Assembly (NCBI RefSeq): GCF_024713975.1
Contig: NC_091099.1
Location: forward strand, 13,993,501-14,057,500
DNA from: Paralichthys olivaceus
Taxonomy: Eukaryota; Chordata; Actinopteri; Pleuronectiformes; Paralichthyidae
Reading direction: 5' to 3'
DNA length: 64,000 nt
Positions 1 through 13,770 of the stretch are shown here, one piece after another. The number at the start of each line of letters is the position of its first letter. Within the stretch, counting starts at the first letter, position 1. The notes under the pieces were generated by a model that made no database searches, was not told where the DNA came from, and saw nothing but the letters and a program-made list of their open reading frames with translations. Position numbers and translations under genes: made by a program.

Positions 1-3000
1 CACTGACAGACTTCAACAGGCGTTAAACCAACTCAGGTAATATGGCCTAATAAATCGAGACCAATAAAAAGCATTTAATCGTGAGTGTCAACATGATTAA
101 TTGTGCACTAAAATCCATGTGAGACCTCCTAGTCATGAGGCCAGAGAGGAGGCATTTTGCATTTCAGCAGAACTGGCACCAGGACAAGAAGTGAATCTAT
201 CTGTGGGATGGTATGAATATCAAATTAATAATTAGCCATGTAATTTCTCCTCAGGAATTACTACGCCTCAAACCGGTTGGTGAATTTAATTATTAGCAGC
301 CTTTTTGTTTCCATGTCCCTCTCATTACTGTCAGGTTTGATGTAACGTAAACTTCATTAAAAATTAAAGCAAGAGTCTTAATTATGAGGCCACACTGACT
401 GAAGTTAGAATTAGCCAACTCAGTGATGTGCAAATGAGAGCATTATTTAAGAAACATGCTGGAAGTAGTTATGCTAATTTCAAGAGTTCACAGTAGCAGA
501 CCTTTTCACTTGCAGTTGCATATTCATTAAACACACTATGCAAATTTAATGTAGCAGTCTTAGTAATGCCTTGTTAATTTATTCAGATTTATTGAGTACA
601 ACTTGTAAAAAGTACCAATTTAATTACCCTATCTCCTTGGAAGGTAAGGGATGTGGCCAAGGTTTTAAACTGTGTAAATCAGGATTAGTGTGGTTTGATG
701 GAGAAATAGGGAATGAAAGGACACTGCTGTTAAAAGCCATGCTTGAAAGACATATTGATTTACTTAAGGCATGAGCCAAGCAAAATTCTCTGACACGCAC
801 ACAGCCAGCCCCCCCCAAAAAAGAGCAGCATGTGTACAGTTATAGTTGAGGGTGAGTTCAACATGCATATCTTCATGTCATAATAGCATCAGCTAGCTGT
901 CTCCTGAGGGGGAGCTTTTCTTTGTATGGAATGTTGAAATGAAACAAGAAACTTAACACTTGTACTTTATTTCCAGTGAGGAACTTGTGAGGGTTTTGTA
1001 CAATATATAGAAAGCTGTACAACATCATAAAAGCTGGGATTTAGTGCCAGTCAATAAATCATAGTCTATTTGCATAATACATGTTTTGAACCTAAAATCT
1101 GAGCATGCAAAGTAACTAAAGCAAAGAAATAAGTGTAGTGTTGTTTATACAAAGTCTCAATCACAGATATATGGACTCATTTACAGTTTATTCACAAAAC
1201 TAAAGCAAACAGCCGCTGTTAACTCATATTTCTGTGGTGGTAACAGGTATTACCACAGGCTGAAAAACTGTCTTATATGGAGACTCTAGTTTTCCCTCAC
1301 ACATTGGACAGGCTCTTATCTAACAGTTAAATACAAAAGTAGTTCACTGAAAGGAGCGTGGCACATCTGCAGCTTTAAGTGAAAAAAGATATTTTGCAAA
1401 CTTGCATAACTTCCCTCAGTGGTTGCATCTGTATCAACTTAAATGCTTCTCAGTAGAATGTATACCCCTGTCTATGACCAACAGCTCCCTTAAATTCAAT
1501 CGAGCTGCTTATAGAAATTAGCACAGATGGAAAGTAAAAAAAAGAAATCTGGGTTCACACCGAAAAGGCAGAAGCAGTGTGGAGACTTAAATAACAAGAG
1601 ATCTGCTTACATGCAGATGGGTATCAAAGATGAGATGTTCAGGTTAACTCCGAAAGTCCAAATGTTGGCAGCAAAATCACGGGAACACCAGACAAACTGA
1701 CAAAAAATGAGGGGAACACTCTGGGCCGGGGCAGGTAATGACAGAGGTGATGGACACACTGGGGCAGGAAGTAAAGCAACAACAGACATCTAAGGAGAGC
1801 AACTACAAAATATAACAGGAAATTATGCAACGTTACACAGGGAGCAGATCCTGACAATCACAGCCGAACAACAGGGAGCAAGATAACACAAACCTTAACA
1901 CTGTTATTCCAAATTAGACAACAATAATCCGTTTGACTTCTCAGAAGGTTGTTACCTACATTGCAACAGGATGAAAACATTAGGTACCAGGTCAACCTGC
2001 AGCCTAAACCTGAAAGTATCTGCAATGCAAAACACACCTCTAATGTATCCTGATGAATAATTTCATTTTCTTTATTAAGACCTCAATGTGATTGCTTTAA
2101 CAGCCCAGTTAAGACTGAACGTGTTTAAAAGCCATCTGTGATTTGTGTTTTCTTAGCCTTGTTGGAGCAGAGCGACGGTTACTGCTGTTTATACAATGAC
2201 AGAGGGTGAGTACAGTGTTGTGCCATTACAATGATAATAAGATACAGGCGTGTAAAATAAAATGCAATTTTCTACAGTGTGTCACACATTACAGGCAGCA
2301 CTTATTCAAGCCTTTACTAGAAATTGGTCTGCAAGAGCTGCAACAGGAGGAACGCTTTCATACAACTTGAAGCCAATAGACAACGAGCAGACAAACCAAG
2401 ACACAACTCAGAGTTTTACTCAAACTCGACATACTTGGTACCATATTGTTGGTTTATTGATCAATTATGATGCCGCCTCATCTTAATACATATAGATAGA
2501 AGCACATAAAACTCCTCAAATCGATTTTTCCACTGGTCAAAGAATCCACTAACACTCACTGTCATCTGGCTTTTGTCTGCAGTGGGAATGGATACTCTCG
2601 GCGTACTATTGGCGTTCACTACCAGGTAAAATGACTCTGCTGTTGACTTTAATTAGCTTTGGCTCCAAGCGGCAGTGAGGGACATGTGACACCTAGGTGA
2701 ACACGCTAATTTGACAAGATAGTGAGGTGAGAGAGCACCTCAATTGGCTCAGTGCCTTCGTGACATCGAACATGACTCACAGAGGGGATAAAAAAAAGAA
2801 AGGCAAACTGCTCTAGTGGAAATGGGGAGGGCAGTTCATCACCTTTTTAGCAGGTTTACCCGTTTTTAAAAAATAAATGAAGTGCTTATTTTTGTGTAAG
2901 AGATGCAGACGTGAACAGTTTCAGCTTCGTGAATAGCTTCCACTATGAAGCCCAACAACTCATTACATCACCAACCGTAGATGGAAACACATTATTTTAA

Positions 3001-3805
3001 TGTAACACCAAAGAACCAAGAGCCTCTCAGCAATGCATCTGATGGAATGACAAAGTAAGTAAAATATCACAGAGGTTGTATTAAAAGTGTAATACCCTCT
3101 GTATCTAAAGTATTCCTAATTTGCAATCTGTTCTGTTATGTCAGAGCATGTAAAATGCTGGTTCAATGAAAGGTGACTATTACAAACAACAAAGCAATAA
3201 ACATTTGCATCTAAGAGCATGTTTACTGCGTTGGACCAAATCCAAATATAAAGAATTACTGCACAAAGAGAGGGGTGTTAATTAATATGCACTTTTGATT
3301 CAATATATAAACCCCTGAAGAAAAAATTAAACATGGCTGCAGCCATCTGGGTGTATATCGTAATAAACCTCACAGTCAGATATTTCTTGTGTAGCAATTT
3401 TTTTTAATCTGTATTCTAACAACAAAACTAAAAACAAAACGTGTTTTCAGGTGATTCAAGAATAAGAAATACAGAAGGGGAAGATGTGTATAATGAGCAA
3501 CCAAATAATCTTGTTCGTTTCAAGTGCTGTGGTCAGTTTCCAGTGGCTGCATGTTAGTCCTCGGGGACGGAGTTGAAAGACCGAACTGGAGAAAAATATC
3601 CCTAGGGTGCACCAGAAAGAAGCCCAATCACTGTGGTGGTAGAAAAAACAACCTGCAGACGAGAACTGAGGGCCACAAAGCTCTGACCGTGGCGGAGCAG
3701 AGCTCACTGACAACACACACCACTCCAGGAGATAATTACAGTGGCGGCTGGGTTACTATTGCTTGTGTCTGTTCATCCCTCCCTATTGTCCCACTGGAGT
3801 CCTTT

Positions 3806-3807
<2 letters not shown>
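1..3807. other. intergenic DNA, no gene seen; CNE-like start
   Basis: No ORF here has a recognisable domain or splice-consistent structure; those present are short and mostly start at non-ATG codons. The first 560 bases are rich in TAATTA-type homeodomain core motifs and contain an exact POU octamer (ATGCAAAT at 538-545) plus an octamer-like ATGCTAAT near 472. This is the composition often seen in vertebrate conserved non-coding elements. That reading is inference: conservation cannot be judged from one sequence. Confidence 0.4.

Positions 3808-3893
<86 letters not shown>
3808..3893. repeat. (GT)n microsatellite, 86 bp
   Basis: Uninterrupted GT/TG dinucleotide repeat seen directly. Long pure CA/TG arrays are typical of fish genomes. 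The apparent ORFs reading Cys-Val or Thr-His polymers across it are artefacts. Confidence 0.98.
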
Positions 3894-3896
<3 letters not shown>

Positions 3897-4405
3897 GAGG
3901 GGCCCGACAAAGCCTACAGGCCAATCCTAGAATCACCTCTTATTGCTTTGCTTAACAAAAATGTAATGTGCTCACGTGTTAGACGCAGCCATCCAAACAA
4001 AATAAAAATAAAAAAATAAATAAAGACATGAAACACATTAAAACACACTCTGCCCAATTAAACTGCTTGGGGTTATATTTATTTTGATCCCATGGAAAAG
4101 GCCTAACTTGTTTTTATTTAATATGTTTTACCACAATCTCCATAAATAAAAAGGCACTCAGATGGAGCTAATGCAAGTTGCTGAGTGCACACAGTATAAA
4201 CTACTGACGTGTGTAGGCGTTAACCACAAACACCTCTGAGTGGATTATATAAATATTGCATTACTCAATTATTTATGTGTTATTCAGTAAAAAAACATTT
4301 TACTTGAAAAGGAAAATATTTGTAAGAAGAATCTAAGGACTTTTGTTTAATATATTGAAGCATGTTTTAACAGCATAAACATAAACATTACCATTCTGTG
4401 TGCTT

Positions 4406-4423
4406 GGGGTCAGAAATGACCCC
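4406..4423. repeat. short perfect inverted repeat with GAAA loop
   Basis: Seven-base arms GGGGTCA and TGACCCC flank GAAA. The sequence could fold as a small tetraloop hairpin or be two half-sites for a nuclear receptor. No function is assigned. Confidence 0.5.
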
Positions 4424-4542
4424 ACAATGAAGTTTTTGAAATCCAATAAAACTAAATAACTGTTGTTGCCTTTTCAAAACAGGACTCGGTTTAACACACT
4501 GTAAACTTGATTTCATTTTTTTTTACAGCCATATGGGTAATA

Positions 4543-4573
4543 TGATCTATGTCACTCCCAGTGATATAGATCA
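4543..4573. repeat. 14-bp inverted repeat, 3-nt loop
   Basis: Arms at 4543-4556 and 4560-4573 are complementary with one mismatch (TGATCTAT at one end, ATAGATCA at the other) around a CCC loop. It is too short for a typical miRNA precursor. Confidence 0.55.
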
Positions 4574-7500
4574 CATTTCCACAGAGAGGAACCTGAGGTG
4601 TGAAAACTCGGAACACGCTAAAATAATTCTGAAAAACTAAACTTATAATAGCGTAACACTACATACTTGCTCATACACACGCATGCATATTTTGGTTTTA
4701 GGAGACGGGGTCGTGTGTTTGCTGGTACAATGGTAGTAAACATCAGTATTTTTACATCTACTGTGGCTGTTTTTCCTCATCACGCTGACACTCACAGTAC
4801 TGATGTCGGTATTGAAATGCTGATTGCATTCGTCCCGAATGAATCTCCAACTAGAAGATGACTTAATATACATCCTTTATCATCTTGAGGGAAATCATTT
4901 CCATTTTTCTCACTGAGAGTGGCAGATGTGAACCATCCCATTGACCATAATTAATCTGTGTTTAAAAGGACCAGGCCACATCGTAGTGGCGGCGTAGCCC
5001 AGGGTCTGAGGGCCTGTGTCACTGTGCTGTCTGTCTGGCCCCATGCATCTCAGTGTAATTATCCCATTGCCATGAATAATGGGACAAGGGGGATCCGAGT
5101 GATGCTTTGATAGAGATGAGATTAGTTTAATCAAGTTCATTGCTTGGGCTGGGCCACCGAATCTCATCATCCCTCCTCTCAAATCACCGGACCCTCACCC
5201 CACCCGCCAAAGCTCCCTTTACGCCTGCCACATTAGCCAGAAAAATTTATGACATCGTTAGTTTTAAGTGCTACCTCTGTTAGGACAATGCATACTTAAA
5301 GCAGAACCCTTGGTGACAAAAGGATTCATATTAGTCGGGGCAAAAGCAGGAGTCCTGGAACTGTCGGAGGTACTGATATAATATGTTCTATATAGGCACA
5401 TATAACGCACAGAGAAAACTGTGTACATATCACAATAATCATAATTACACTGCATCATAGTTGTGCTGGGAGCCTATCTATAACAGTAAAAGTGCTCAAT
5501 AAAACACTGTATTTACTTTCACATTAGACATGGCATATCTTACGTTCGTCATACATTCAGTTGTGTCCTTGGTCAAATAAGTGAACAAGTTAGCAGCATA
5601 TTTAGATTCATTATGAATGAAAACTGTTGGTTTTCAATAGTTTAGGCACCTCTCATTAGTAAGTCAAACATGGAATTTATCATTATAATGTGTGGCACCC
5701 CTGAGGCAGATATTCAAGTGAAACAGAAAGAACATTACAGGCCGCTCTGTGTATTTGCAGACAACAAATCATGCTTGTCAAAACTGACAAACACAGTGTG
5801 AGACAAAGACAGTGGAGTCCTATAGTGATCTTAGCTCGGAGAAATCCATAAACACATGTTCCCCGCAACACACCATCACTCTGTGCAACCAGCCTGACGT
5901 CAGAGGACGGGGCTTAAACTGTCCACAGAGGACAACAACTTTGCAAACAAAACCCCAAGACCGGCCTCTTGGAAGTCTCGACTTTGACTTTCTCCTAGCT
6001 CAGTGTCAACACGCTGCTCCACAGCCCCTGTCCACAGCCCCCGTCCACTAAAATTAACACTATTGCAGCACAATTTGGGAGTCATTCATCAAATAAGACA
6101 TAGGATTAATTAAGCCTGAGGACTGAATTAGCCTCCCCCTTCACTCATCAAGGTGTACCCTTGGCCTGCGGTTGGAGATGGGGGGTTGGGGGGCTTGATG
6201 CTGGTGGTGAGGGCGGTGGGTGCAGGGATTTCATATAAATAGCATGTGTTTAGACCACCGAATGTTCATGCTGGGACAAAAAAAAAGAAAACTCCCTTTA
6301 TCCCCAATTTACATATGATGTATGACAATATGAAAAACTCCAGAGGGGAATGCACCGTGCTGTTCATTACATATTAGCTTTATGGCAATTTTATTTTTAC
6401 CAGCCTGAAAGGCCTTGTGAAAAAAAGTTGGTATGTAAAAGACAGAAAGAAAAAAAATTCTGTCCCTGCAGGTAATTTTTCCCCACTAAAGCATAAAAAG
6501 CCATCTGTTTCGTGTATATATTCTCTGTTGAGTATCACATCTGATACATCACAATCACATTCTTATGTGAATGATCTCACATCCAACACAAGGACAAGCA
6601 CGAGTTTGGGAAACAGATGAGACTTTTGTCTTTGTATTGAAATATACTACAGGTATGTTTAATGTGATGATGGCCTGTAATAAGATCCCCTCCCCTATGT
6701 GCAGATATGACACGGAGATATGTGCTTCACTCCCTGCGTTCATTAGTCCATGGCATCTTGTCCCTCACTGGAGAGGGTCATGCTTTTGATGAATGGACTG
6801 TGTACCACGTAGCTCCAGGCTAAGACTCAGCACCTCAAGAGGCAGCGAGGACCCAACTCTGGTTAGAGCGAAGAAAGAGAAGAAAGGAAGGAGGAAATGA
6901 GGGAGAGAGAGTGAAAGATGAATTTGGATTACCCAGGAGTTCTGTCTCCCCCGAGTCCTGCATCCGAGAGACATTAGGAATCTAATGCGCTATTATTCTC
7001 CATCACCCCTCTAAGCCTAAAACATCTGTCCTTGGGGTGTCTCCAGTAATAGACGAGGGCTTTCGGACCCTTCGCTAAAACAAGATAGCAGCTACTACAA
7101 GGGCCCTTGACGTCCTGCCGACTTAATCTGCATGTACTTCCACAAAATTGACATTGCCTAGAGAGTAAAGCAATCAGCAGACACAGTGGTACAGAGCATT
7201 TATATTTCAGAAGCGCTTGCAGGGACAGTATAAGCTGACCTTTAGGATGCCTGACAAAGAATTACATTTCTTGTCACTGGTTTTTCTAACTTTAAAAATA
7301 TTCCTTTTTCAAGATTTGCTATTGCTGAAAGCTTTCAGGACACGTAGGATTGTGTTATATGTGTGGTTTTGTCACTTCAAGATCAGTTATAATAAGGTCC
7401 TGTGTATTTTTTTCTATATTGTCGCTAGATTAATATACCATTGCAAAGTATTGTGACAGCTGTATTTGTATAATAGGAAGGGATTTGTGCATTTAAATAT

Positions 7501-10500
7501 ACATCCAAAGTCATGTGGACACATCCATCCATCCATCCATAAGCTATAACCCTCTTATCCTGAAGGGTTGTGGCGGCCTGGAGCTGATCCTTCAGTGTTA
7601 AAGTTGCTAAAATGTTTCTTATTATGATGGGCATGGGGACTGTATGGGGACTGCATGGGTCAATTTCACAAATTTGTAAACAACAAATACAGAACTTACT
7701 ATTGTCCCTAACTTTATTGTTTAACCACAAAACAATCAGATGCCATGGTTGTTTGTTAGAGATCCAGTATTTCCTACAAAATTAAGAGAGTGAAACACTA
7801 TTTACTCTGCCATGTGATGCAGTATGTATACTTTTTATCGTATTATTATACATTAAAATTGATTGTGTTTCATATATTAAAACAATGATGTGATGAAGTG
7901 GACAGCACAGATCTAACTTACCCCCACCTGTGCAATTTTGGGAAATTACTTGCAAGCTTAAATTTTTTATATATCGTCACAGGGAGTAATCGTCTTCATA
8001 TGGCCAAGAATGTAATATTCATGATTTTTAACATGAAAGATCGGTTAATGGAGGCATAGTATTTGATGTTGTATTTCTACTAATTGAATTAAATCTAGTC
8101 AAAGAGCAGAAATATTTGTCTTAAAGGCTTTTGCAGCCTCAGGCCCTGATTATAAATGTAAAATGAAAAGAATATATCTTGATTCATTAAATATTGATAA
8201 GAGCAAAGAAAAAATACTATGGGTACTCATTAATTTAAGAGAAATAATATCTCATCATTATGGCATAGAAACTACACGGCTGTGAGAAATACCCAATAGA
8301 TAAAAGTCCCAATAATGTCCCGATAGAGCCATCACACAGGATAGTGGAAACCATGAAACCTGTTTAAGTTTCATTACTCAAGAGACCATGTGGGCTGAAC
8401 AGATGGCCAAAGCTGTGCCTTTCACTACTGTTTCTGTTGAGCAATTAAAAGTTTCTGGCTGTTTTTCTCCCTTCCCCCCGAAGTACAGATTGCAAACATG
8501 ACAAGAGGTCAAATATCTGCAAGGGAAAAAGGAGTGGAACAACTGTTCCACCGAGCGACTCTGGCCTCAGCTGGCGCACAAGCGGACGAGTATTCACCTG
8601 AACGAGGACTGGTAATCACCCCACACCGAAGTGAATAATTAGTGTAATAATTACCAGGCTTAAAATGAATCTGCTAGCTGCCCTCTCTCGCAATGCCATC
8701 AAGAATAACAGGTGTTGAAAGTGCCTTGAAGGGACAGAGATTAAAGATTATTTCGTTATCCTGGGTCTCCTTCAGGCACAACTGTCTCGTGTTTTATCCT
8801 GTCATCCGCAGTGAGGGTCATGTGGGGGCTCATTTTCCTCTGGCTTGGCAGTTTTGGGAGCTAGGCATTTGACAGAGAGTGAATGTTGTTTAATCTGGGA
8901 GTGTGAGCCGTCCTTGAGCTTCCTGGACTCTCCATGTCCACATAACCTCCAGCTAGATGGAGTTAGGTTGTACTAATGGCTATTATTAGCTGCCACACAC
9001 ATGGCTTTTCCATGGAATATAAAAAAAATAAATATGCAGAGATGCTGAAATAACATTTTTGGTGTGTATTTATTTAATGTAAACAAAATTGTGAGAGAAA
9101 TGGCAGGGGTCCAATCCCAGTGATGATTATATTATTACACAATTACACTTTTATATATTGATATGAATGTATTGATTTTACACTATTTCCAACAACACAT
9201 TAGCCAATATTTTCAGCAAGAATCTAAATTGCATAATTTACAGAGTGGGCACTATCTGATATCCTTGGCAGGCTGTATGTACTCCCTGTTTTGACTTAAG
9301 CAATGAAGCAAGTGAGCCTAGGGGTGTTTGTTCTTGTAAGAATTACTTAAAGACTTGTCAAGATGCCACAACTCGTGCTTCGGTTCCCAGGCTCTTTCGG
9401 TGTTTGTTATTCAGACTTCCTGTGTGTTTTTGAAATTGCTACAGCAGGTGTAACAGATCTTAGACACAAGCGAATTAAATATTTGTTTCCAATGCCTAAC
9501 AAAGTGTATTTTGTGTTTTAATTACAGTGGAACTGGAATAATCCCCATAGTATTACAAAGCAATACATGGCCAATATGTTCCAGTGTAACAATGCAGCCG
9601 GGAATCTGTCCTGATGCTTCTACCACACAAAAGAATCCAGCGACATATATACAGCTCTTTATGGGATTCCTCAGTGTTTCCATTGAGCAATGACTAGAAT
9701 ATATGAATGTCTATGCAAAATAAAGACAAATGGATGGTTGAAACAGACATTGGTTGATTATAGTATGTATGACATTCTGCACTTTATCTTTCTGTGTGCC
9801 CTGTTGTCTTATAATGTTGTATCATTAGTTTATCTGACATTGATTTAGCATTCAGCCATCTACCCCATTGACCTGTGCTGTGTTTAAATGTAACCTTCTT
9901 TCAGCGCCGGCCGTCATTTGTCACCTCTGCGCTGTCAAACGCACACGAGCGGTGACAGTGAGACACAGAGGGGCGGCAAAACTGAAGCAGGGCAATCAGC
10001 TGCATCTATTGCATTTACATGGTCTGAGAAGGTTAGCAAGTTGTTCCTGAAAGATTACCACCTCTAATTTCTTTGGGGAGGATGGGACCTTGGTTCTGCT
10101 GCCAAGCCTGCTTTTCAGGTCAGGGCCCCCTGAATGTTAACTAAGACCCAGGAGCAGGTCAGCAGACAGGCCAAGGGACCGGAGGAGAGCCCGTGCAGTG
10201 CTCTTGCACTGGTGGCCAGCAAGTCGTGCAGAAAGTTGCCATCCATCTTTGGCACAATGCTAATGATTCATTCTGGGAGAGGTCTGTGGTATCCAGGTAC
10301 GTAGTTCTCCACTGGTGCCTTCCTGCTGCTGAGTGCAACATCAACTCTGAAATCTCTGTCAGCAAGGAGACAGGCTCCCTTACCAAAAAAAAGAAAAAAA
10401 AAGAAAATCTGGAGTATTTCTTCAATAAGAAGACAGAACTGTTTGATGTCCTCACAACTGCTCATCAACCCTCTGGTTGTCTTCTTTAAGCTACGCTGCA

Positions 10501-13500
10501 GGAACATTTCATGTGGTGCCACAAAGGGCAACTTGTGCTTTCAGTTTTTAACTTTAACTTTGATCTAAATTATTAAACAGTTCCAACTCCATGTCAAAGT
10601 ATGATGAGCACTGCAATATGAATCTGCAAGTCTTGTAACTGCAGATCACTTTTTGTGTTACTATGGTGGAGGCAGGCAAGGCTGCATAAAACACACAAGA
10701 GTATGACCAATATAGTGATCTCAAATACACCACTGAAACACACAAGCAGATAATAACAATAAGTTTGTGAAAATACTTATTACTTATGTTTTCAGACCCC
10801 TGTATGTCAAATGGAAGCTATAGATTTTGTGTGGAATTGTGTGGGAAATATACAATAATACATAATTAATCATTTTAAATAATCCCCAACCAACTCTATT
10901 TCATGTCTGAGGGAAACAAAAAATCCATGAAAAATTCTGTTAAAATTTAATTTTTTTAATAAGAATTTTTCACACAATATATTTCCTGACATATCTGAAC
11001 ATATAAAAATACATAACATAATATATGTGATATTATGATGAACAACTATGTTCATATAATATATAGTACATTCAGTACAGTCATGATGCCGAAAAATATC
11101 TTAAGCACACTGATGCTTTTACACCTTTAGGAAATGTATATGATTATTTGTCAGCACTGTCAGATCCCACAACCCTTTCTTCCGCCCAGAGTATATTTTA
11201 GATCATATCCCTGATGTTTGATGGGCAAAATATTATGTTATTTCAAATAAACATATGTCAAAGGTAAAGTAGACAATACTCTATCATGTTCTTCAGCAAT
11301 GTGCCCCATGTCATTTTATCTAATTTGGTTTACAATGAAATGGCCAATTAAAAATAACTGCATTACTTTGTTAATAACCAGACGACTGACTCAAGGGAAC
11401 ATTTCATTGGCAGTTAATTATGCAGTCTGGTGTTCTCAGATGTTCTCAGCAGAATGTACAGTGAGACTATAAAAGCTGTTATTGTGCTGTGGCTACATTT
11501 CATATTTGCATAACTGAGAGAGCACCATGTGTTTTGTTGCTGCCGCCGTGTTGCAGAGCCTCAGTGTCATGGTCGGAAAGATGCCGCTGTTATTTGTATC
11601 TGTAGAGATGCATTAGCAGTTCGTCATACCTCACTGGATTCAGGTACTAATCCCTAATGTTTGATTTACAAAACATGAGTATAATTATATATAATTATGT
11701 TGTTGATGCGATGTAGTCCACAAGTACACAGTCACAAAGCAATGAAGAATTAATGAATGAGCTGCTTTAAATGTCTGAATGGTCCATCATATAAAAAAAC
11801 AGATTAATAAGTAAATAATAAGATAATCTAAATCTAATTTCTATGAACTGAACTAACTGAGTTATTTGATATTTTTTACCACCTTTATTGAGTTGTGCTC
11901 TTAAACCCTCTGTTTTCATGTCTTTCTGAGGTAAATGATGCTTGAACAGCAGGGAGATCACTCACTGTTAACCATATGGTTTTGTGCGAAAGGTCACCAA
12001 TGTTTCTGGGGGTTAATATCAAATGCCCAAACATGGACAAGAGGGACCCGTGCATATTAATAGCACTCTTATTCCCTTGTGCAAAGACGAGCAGGTAGAT
12101 GGCAAATATGTTTTTCTTTCTTAAGACAACTGTGAATGGACAGTATTCACAGCAATGACAAATACTCTCAGTCTATTCTAATTACCTCACTGATAGATTT
12201 ATATTAAGAGTATGACTGACTGCAGAAGCACTTCTTAATTAACTGTATTTGTTTGTGTGTGTGTGTTTGTGTCAGTTAATAACCAGACAACCGTTGTGTC
12301 ATATTAGATTGAGATAAACTCGACTGACTCATAAACTTAAAATATATAAACTTCACTAAGAGTTACATTATTAAGTGATTTTTCTCCTAGGTATGATTTT
12401 GCCCACTTTCCTTTGTCGACATTTCTCTTTACATTGACAGCGAGTGGGATCAGTCTCCCCTAAGCCATAATATGAAATATTGGCTTTTAACAGTCACATT
12501 AAAGCATATGGACGCTCAAGGCCATACCAACATTGTGCAAAAGCCTAAAGGGATTTATACAGCGTGTAGTTTCCCTCACATATCTGAGATACGCACCAAA
12601 ACCACTATCACTGTATGTGAGAATTAGCAAATTGTTATCATTTCTATGACATAAAACGGTCCATGCTAACATGCACTGAAATAATAAAATATTGAAACGC
12701 CTATAAAACATAAATGTGAATTTTTGTTACATCTGTCTCTTGCTAATTGAGTTGCTACCAAGAATGTTAGTACTCTGGAGAATAATTTGTCAGTGCAAAA
12801 CATCGAATGGACCAATTTATTGGTTGCTGCAGGCTGTAGAGTTCCAACAGTCTTTGATCAACCTTTTTAGGTCAGTATCTCTCGAAATACAGAGAGGAGA
12901 ATTACACAGCAGAGAAAATATTTCATCTTTTTTAAAAGACAAGGAAAAGTATTTTTGTAGTTACAGTGTTTGGCTGTAATGGTGAATAAATTCTTGAGGG
13001 CTTGAAGCCAAAGAGGGAAAAAGGAAGCTTTTGTGCACAATATTTATTGTTTTGTGTGAATGGTAACTTAAACATTTATCATAAAAAGTGACAGAAAGAG
13101 TAATTATAAGTTTTCCTTTTTCTCATCACTCACAGGATGTGAGCTGCATGCACTGACAGTTATCGGAAGGCTTTTTTGACACGACTAATTAAAAGGGAGG
13201 GTGCTTCAAATAGTTTGGTGTTGGGAGATGGGTTGATCAATCGCTTATTTTGAGAGATTCTTGGCACTTTGACAATGGATGGTTGTTTGATAGCTCAGTC
13301 GCATATCAAAATCCAATTTTGCTTAAATAATATGTAACTATGATAACTAGCATAGTGTGCTGATCACTGAGTGTCTTCAATGAACCTGATACCAAGGTGG
13401 CAAAAATCCCTGTTTATATCAATAACTCTGTTTTCAGTTATAGGCAATACCCATACCTCCTTAGGTGACTCTACCCTAAACTACAATACTACATATAGTC

Positions 13501-13590
13501 ATACAGTAGTTGTGTTTGAAAACAATCACATAACAATGTTCCACATCTACAGTGTGTGGCTTCAGAGTACAGAGTAGGTTCTTAAAGTTT

Positions 13591-13770
13591 CTAATTACCT
13601 CCGCTGCGGAGGTTATTTTTTTGCCACCATTGTCCATTTGTTTTTTAGCAAGAATATGCAAAAATGACTAAACGTATTGCCAGAAAACCTGAAGGAAGGA
13701 TGTGATGTGGGTCTGGGAAGACCCAATTCAAGGATTTTTTCTTTTAATCACTGTCTGTAAGGTTCCTGTA
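13591..13770. repeat. dispersed repeat fragment ('cctccg...ggaggtta' type)
   Basis: The segment starts with a near-perfect palindrome (ACCTCCGC-T-GCGGAGGT at 13597-13613). It continues with text about a reading 'gaaggatgtgatgtgggtctgggaag' in spirit, that is, the body of a repeat family I remember from many teleost genomes that begins with a CCTCCG/CGGAGG palindrome. The copy is degraded. Family name and superfamily are not assigned. Confidence 0.5.

Larger units (their letters stand above)
3894..13590. other. intergenic DNA, no gene seen; scattered CNE-like stretches
   Basis: No gene, tRNA or rRNA is recognised in this 9.7-kb stretch. Short inverted repeats occur at 4406-4423 and 4543-4573. 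Stretches of more balanced composition that look unlike repeats lie near 4,920-5,190, 5,880-6,260, 8,540-8,880 and 9,890-10,080. The last is locally CpG-rich. These are candidates for conserved regulatory elements, by appearance only. The ORFs around 10,160-10,530 overlap each other on both strands, lack splice context and read through an A-rich tract, so they are not called. Confidence 0.4.

Noticed and set aside
3524..4019. ORFs of Cys-Val or Thr-His polymers (also at 16,112-16,350, 30,782-31,085 and 53,736-54,221)
   Set aside because: They are read-through of TG/CA microsatellites in non-coding DNA, not genes.
10159..10531. Three overlapping ORFs on both strands near 10.2-10.5 kb
   Set aside because: They overlap in several frames, cross an A-rich/T-rich tract, begin partly at non-ATG codons and show no domain or splice context.
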